Source: Exilibacterium tricleocarpae
Lineage (GTDB): Bacteria; Pseudomonadota; Gammaproteobacteria; Pseudomonadales; Cellvibrionaceae
NCBI RefSeq assembly: GCF_007004655.1
Contig: NZ_ML660088.1
Span: 62,001 to 126,000 of the forward strand
Length of the DNA: 64,000 nucleotides
Direction: 5' to 3'
In this document: in pieces, positions 61,921 through 64,000 of the stretch
Layout: each line of letters opens with the position of its first letter
Numbering within the stretch: the first letter of the stretch is position 1
Notes under the pieces: model-generated
Databases searched by the model: none
Seen by the model: the letters and a program-made list of their open reading frames with translations, nothing else
What the model was told of the DNA's origin: nothing
Translations under genes and position numbers: made by a program

Positions 61921-63981
61921 CTAAATCCCCAATGCCTGTCTAAACTCGCTGGCCCGCCTGCGCATGGTGTCCAACGCGACGTCTTGACCGCGTCGTGATG
62001 CTAATGCCTCCAACGCTTTTTCCTCACTGTCCACCACAATCACCATGGGTTCAGGCACGCTTTGTGGTTGGCCCAAATCGCTAAACGGGACAATCGTGCC
62101 GGCTGTATCTGGGACAAACAATTCAGGTTCACCACCATCCCCGACAACGCTAACTCGGCCCAACGGTGGACGCCCACCTTGAGCAAAGGCACCACCAAAC
62201 AACGATGAAAAAATGCCCGTAGTACCGCTCGTCGTGGTGCCGCCAAGTCCCAACACCTGAGAGAGTTGAGCCCCAGCGGCCTCCACAATCAACCGCGACA
62301 ACAGACCCTTGAAGCGGTCCTCGATATTGTCAAAATCCGTGAAGAGTTGCGCCAATTCACCCGCGCCGAAAATCGAGTCAAACCCTTTGGGCGTCTCGTC
62401 TTTCAACGACTCTAATTCCTCGGTACGCTGCTTTTCGGCTTTAGCAATCAACTCACTGGCCTTCGCCTCCTCATCAACCGTACGCTGGATGATGGCAATG
62501 CGGGCATCCCATACATCATTGACGCGCTGCACATCGTCCTTAAGCAACTGCTCGATGCCTGCGAGTTCTGACAATAGCTGCTTTTGGGTTTCGGCAGCAT
62601 CAACCCGTGCCGCGGCACCCAATAACGCTTCCTTTTGCCCTTCTGACAACGCTGCGAAACGCCCTTTCTCTAACTCGAAGAGCACCCGCTGCTTTTCCGT
62701 AGTAGCATCGAGCAGTGAAAGCTTTTTTTCGAACCCGACTAACTCCTCTTCCGCACTCTTACGCAATGATTCTTGCAATTCCTTCGCATTAGTCTGCTGG
62801 TTCAGCGTATCAGCGACCCCTTGCAGATCGGCCACAGGCGTTACACCAGGTTCTGGAGTGGCTACTCCCTCTCCCGCCGACGGGCCAGAATTCTCGACGA
62901 CAGCGGCCTTTAAACTGTTTGACAGATCAAGCAACTCTTGGGTTTTACGGATTTGCAGATCAAGCGCCTGCACGCGAGGGTCTTCTGCAGGGTTCGTACC
63001 AAAAGCCTCAGCCTGGCGAAAAAGCGCTGCTCGCTTCTCGGTAAGCCGATCCAGCTGGCGATTCAGGCGGTCGAAATCCCCAACGGCGACTCCGCTGATA
63101 TCCGCGGCTACTGACTCGGCAAAGGATTTAACCAGGTTCACCGTCCCGGCGATGGCCTGCGTGGCAGCGGTAAACCCTTTAATAATGGCGGACGTCAACA
63201 CCTGCACAGCTTGCACCGTGGCCGGGTCTTTTAATAACGCGGTCAAGGTTTCAATATCGGCGGTGGTATTGTCGAGGTTGTCAGTGACTTCAAACAAATC
63301 ACCGAACGCATTTTTTAACCCTTGAAGTGCACCACCGAAAGTCTCGCGCGCGGCGCGGGCCGACCCACCAAACTGCGTCTCCAACTCTTTGAGGATGACA
63401 CGCTGAGCATCAGCAACCCGCCCGCTTTCAAAAAGCGTCTTAATCAGCTCTTTTTGCCCTTTATCGAACTGTATACCCGCTCGGGATAGGGCGCCTAAGT
63501 TGGCGACAGGATCATTCAGCGCCTTACCCAGCTGTAAAGCCGCAGAGCGTAAGTCGCCCTGAAACTTCTTGGCCAAATCTAAGGCCAGTTCGGTGGACCG
63601 CTGGAACTCATCGCCCGTAATACGCGTAAACGTGGCCAACTGGGACTGGGCACGGATGATCTTCTCATCACCGAAGACGGTGACGTCCTGCAGTTCGGAC
63701 GCTTTCGCCACCAGGTCATCAAATGATACACCAACCGCATTATTGGTACTGAGCAACGTTTGCTGCAGTTGGGCTAAAGCGTCTTCTTGCTCGGCTGTCG
63801 CATCTCTAACCTTGTTGACAACCGCTGCCAAGCTGATCACACCGACGGCGGTCTTCAGCGTTCGACTGATACGCTTACCCCAATCCTGGGTATCAACCAC
63901 GCTACGATTCAGCTCGCGGCGCAAACTGGTTCCGTCCCCCTTCAGTTCGGTAATCAGGGTCTCAATAACACGTCTCGGCAT
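61921..63981 (-). CDS. Tail length tape-measure protein
   Basis: 686 residues, ATG start near the window edge. N-terminal helices (RRELNRSVVDTQDWGKRISRTLK, with a hydrophobic GVISLAAVV) are followed by the typical tape-measure core: LQDVTVFGDEKIIRAQSQLA, LGKALNDPVANLGALSRAGI, KELETQFGGSARAARE. Long coiled coils (about 440-560) and a Gly-rich C-terminus (RPPLGRVSVVGDGGEPELFVP) end it. It sets tail length; at the usual ~0.15 nm per residue the tail would be near 100 nm. It is the most upstream tail gene in the window, so head and assembly genes should lie beyond 64000. Confidence 0.88.
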   Translation of the reverse strand: MPRRVIETLITELKGDGTSLRRELNRSVVDTQDWGKRISRTLKTAVGVISLAAVVNKVRDATAEQEDALAQLQQTLLSTNNAVGVSFDDLVAKASELQDVTVFGDEKIIRAQSQLATFTRITGDEFQRSTELALDLAKKFQGDLRSAALQLGKALNDPVANLGALSRAGIQFDKGQKELIKTLFESGRVADAQRVILKELETQFGGSARAARETFGGALQGLKNAFGDLFEVTDNLDNTTADIETLTALLKDPATVQAVQVLTSAIIKGFTAATQAIAGTVNLVKSFAESVAADISGVAVGDFDRLNRQLDRLTEKRAALFRQAEAFGTNPAEDPRVQALDLQIRKTQELLDLSNSLKAAVVENSGPSAGEGVATPEPGVTPVADLQGVADTLNQQTNAKELQESLRKSAEEELVGFEKKLSLLDATTEKQRVLFELEKGRFAALSEGQKEALLGAAARVDAAETQKQLLSELAGIEQLLKDDVQRVNDVWDARIAIIQRTVDEEAKASELIAKAEKQRTEELESLKDETPKGFDSIFGAGELAQLFTDFDNIEDRFKGLLSRLIVEAAGAQLSQVLGLGGTTTSGTTGIFSSLFGGAFAQGGRPPLGRVSVVGDGGEPELFVPDTAGTIVPFSDLGQPQSVPEPMVIVVDSEEKALEALASRRGQDVALDTMRRRASEFRQALGI

Positions 63982-64000
63982 TAACTCAATACCTGCTTTG

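Larger units (their letters stand above)
46771..64000. mobile_element. Left end of an integrated siphophage (prophage), running off the window
   Basis: It starts at the cut in tRNA-Arg, holds AT-rich cargo genes (47.4-53.4 kb) and then a co-oriented minus-strand tail module (53.8-64.0 kb). The displaced 3' tRNA half implies that the intact tRNA and probably the integrase lie at the other end, beyond 64000. That both parts belong to one element is inferred from their adjacency; no second attachment site is inside the window. Confidence 0.65.

Overview
The window looks like a chromosome segment of a Gram-negative, probably marine or estuarine gammaproteobacterium. The reasons are its moderately high GC coding, OmpA-type and YfdX-type lipoproteins, a patatin fused to an outer-membrane barrel, a FisR/SQR sulfide module, an Anbu proteasome cluster and an RpoH paralogue. 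I cannot fix the genus. About 0.4-46.7 kb is ordinary chromosome with a few small mobile scars. About 46.8 kb to the right edge looks like one end of an integrated siphophage.

Layout. 0.4-8.9 kb: a giant secreted SpvB/FG-GAP/RHS protein with a metallopeptidase-like tip (HELGH). 8.9-14.9 kb: a sulfide/persulfide module made of a sigma-54 activator of the FisR type, a persulfide dioxygenase-like enzyme, a DUF442-sulfide:quinone oxidoreductase fusion and a SulP anion transporter. A palindromic activator site and a -24/-12 promoter lie between the regulator and the enzymes. 15-21.6 kb: a LysR regulator, a methyltransferase, a chemoreceptor and a patatin-BamA-like protein. 21.9-24.8 kb: a Na/Pi cotransporter and a Ca/Na antiporter. 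25-28 kb: a retropepsin-like protein, CbpM/CbpA and a CNNM/CBS membrane protein. 28.9-35.6 kb: an OmpA-type lipoprotein, a LapA-like protein, the Anbu/transglutaminase/alpha-E/ATP-grasp set and a DUF2062 protein. 35.9-42.9 kb: a hybrid kinase, a QseBC/PmrAB-like pair with a YfdX lipoprotein, an RpoH-like sigma factor, a kinase fragment that carries only the phosphoacceptor domain, and a dicarboxylate/amino-acid symporter. 43.4-44.4 kb: an IS110 transposase broken by a one-base insertion. 45.1-46.5 kb: a secreted PD40 beta-propeller protein.

The prophage boundary is marked by the 3' part of a tRNA-Arg(ACG) gene cut inside the anticodon loop (46726-46770), next to its own terminator. Rightward lie AT-richer cargo genes: membrane/coiled-coil proteins, a membrane-tethered tail-collar-like protein, a secreted nuclease-family protein and a pair of ~125-bp structured direct repeats. 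Then comes a minus-strand tail module running from the tape measure at the right edge through DUF2163 and tip proteins to a DUF4156 lipoprotein and a DUF2793 protein.

The most interesting signals are regulatory and structural. (1) Direct-repeat boxes of the YTTAAR-N5-YTTAAG kind occur with closely similar spacing to a -10-like hexamer in front of the yfdX-regulator-kinase operon, the rpoH-like operon and the Na/Pi-Ca/Na operon, which suggests one local regulon. (2) The FisR homologue keeps the three-cysteine spacing and has a clear two-site enhancer. (3) Two structured ~125-bp direct repeats lie in the prophage cargo region.
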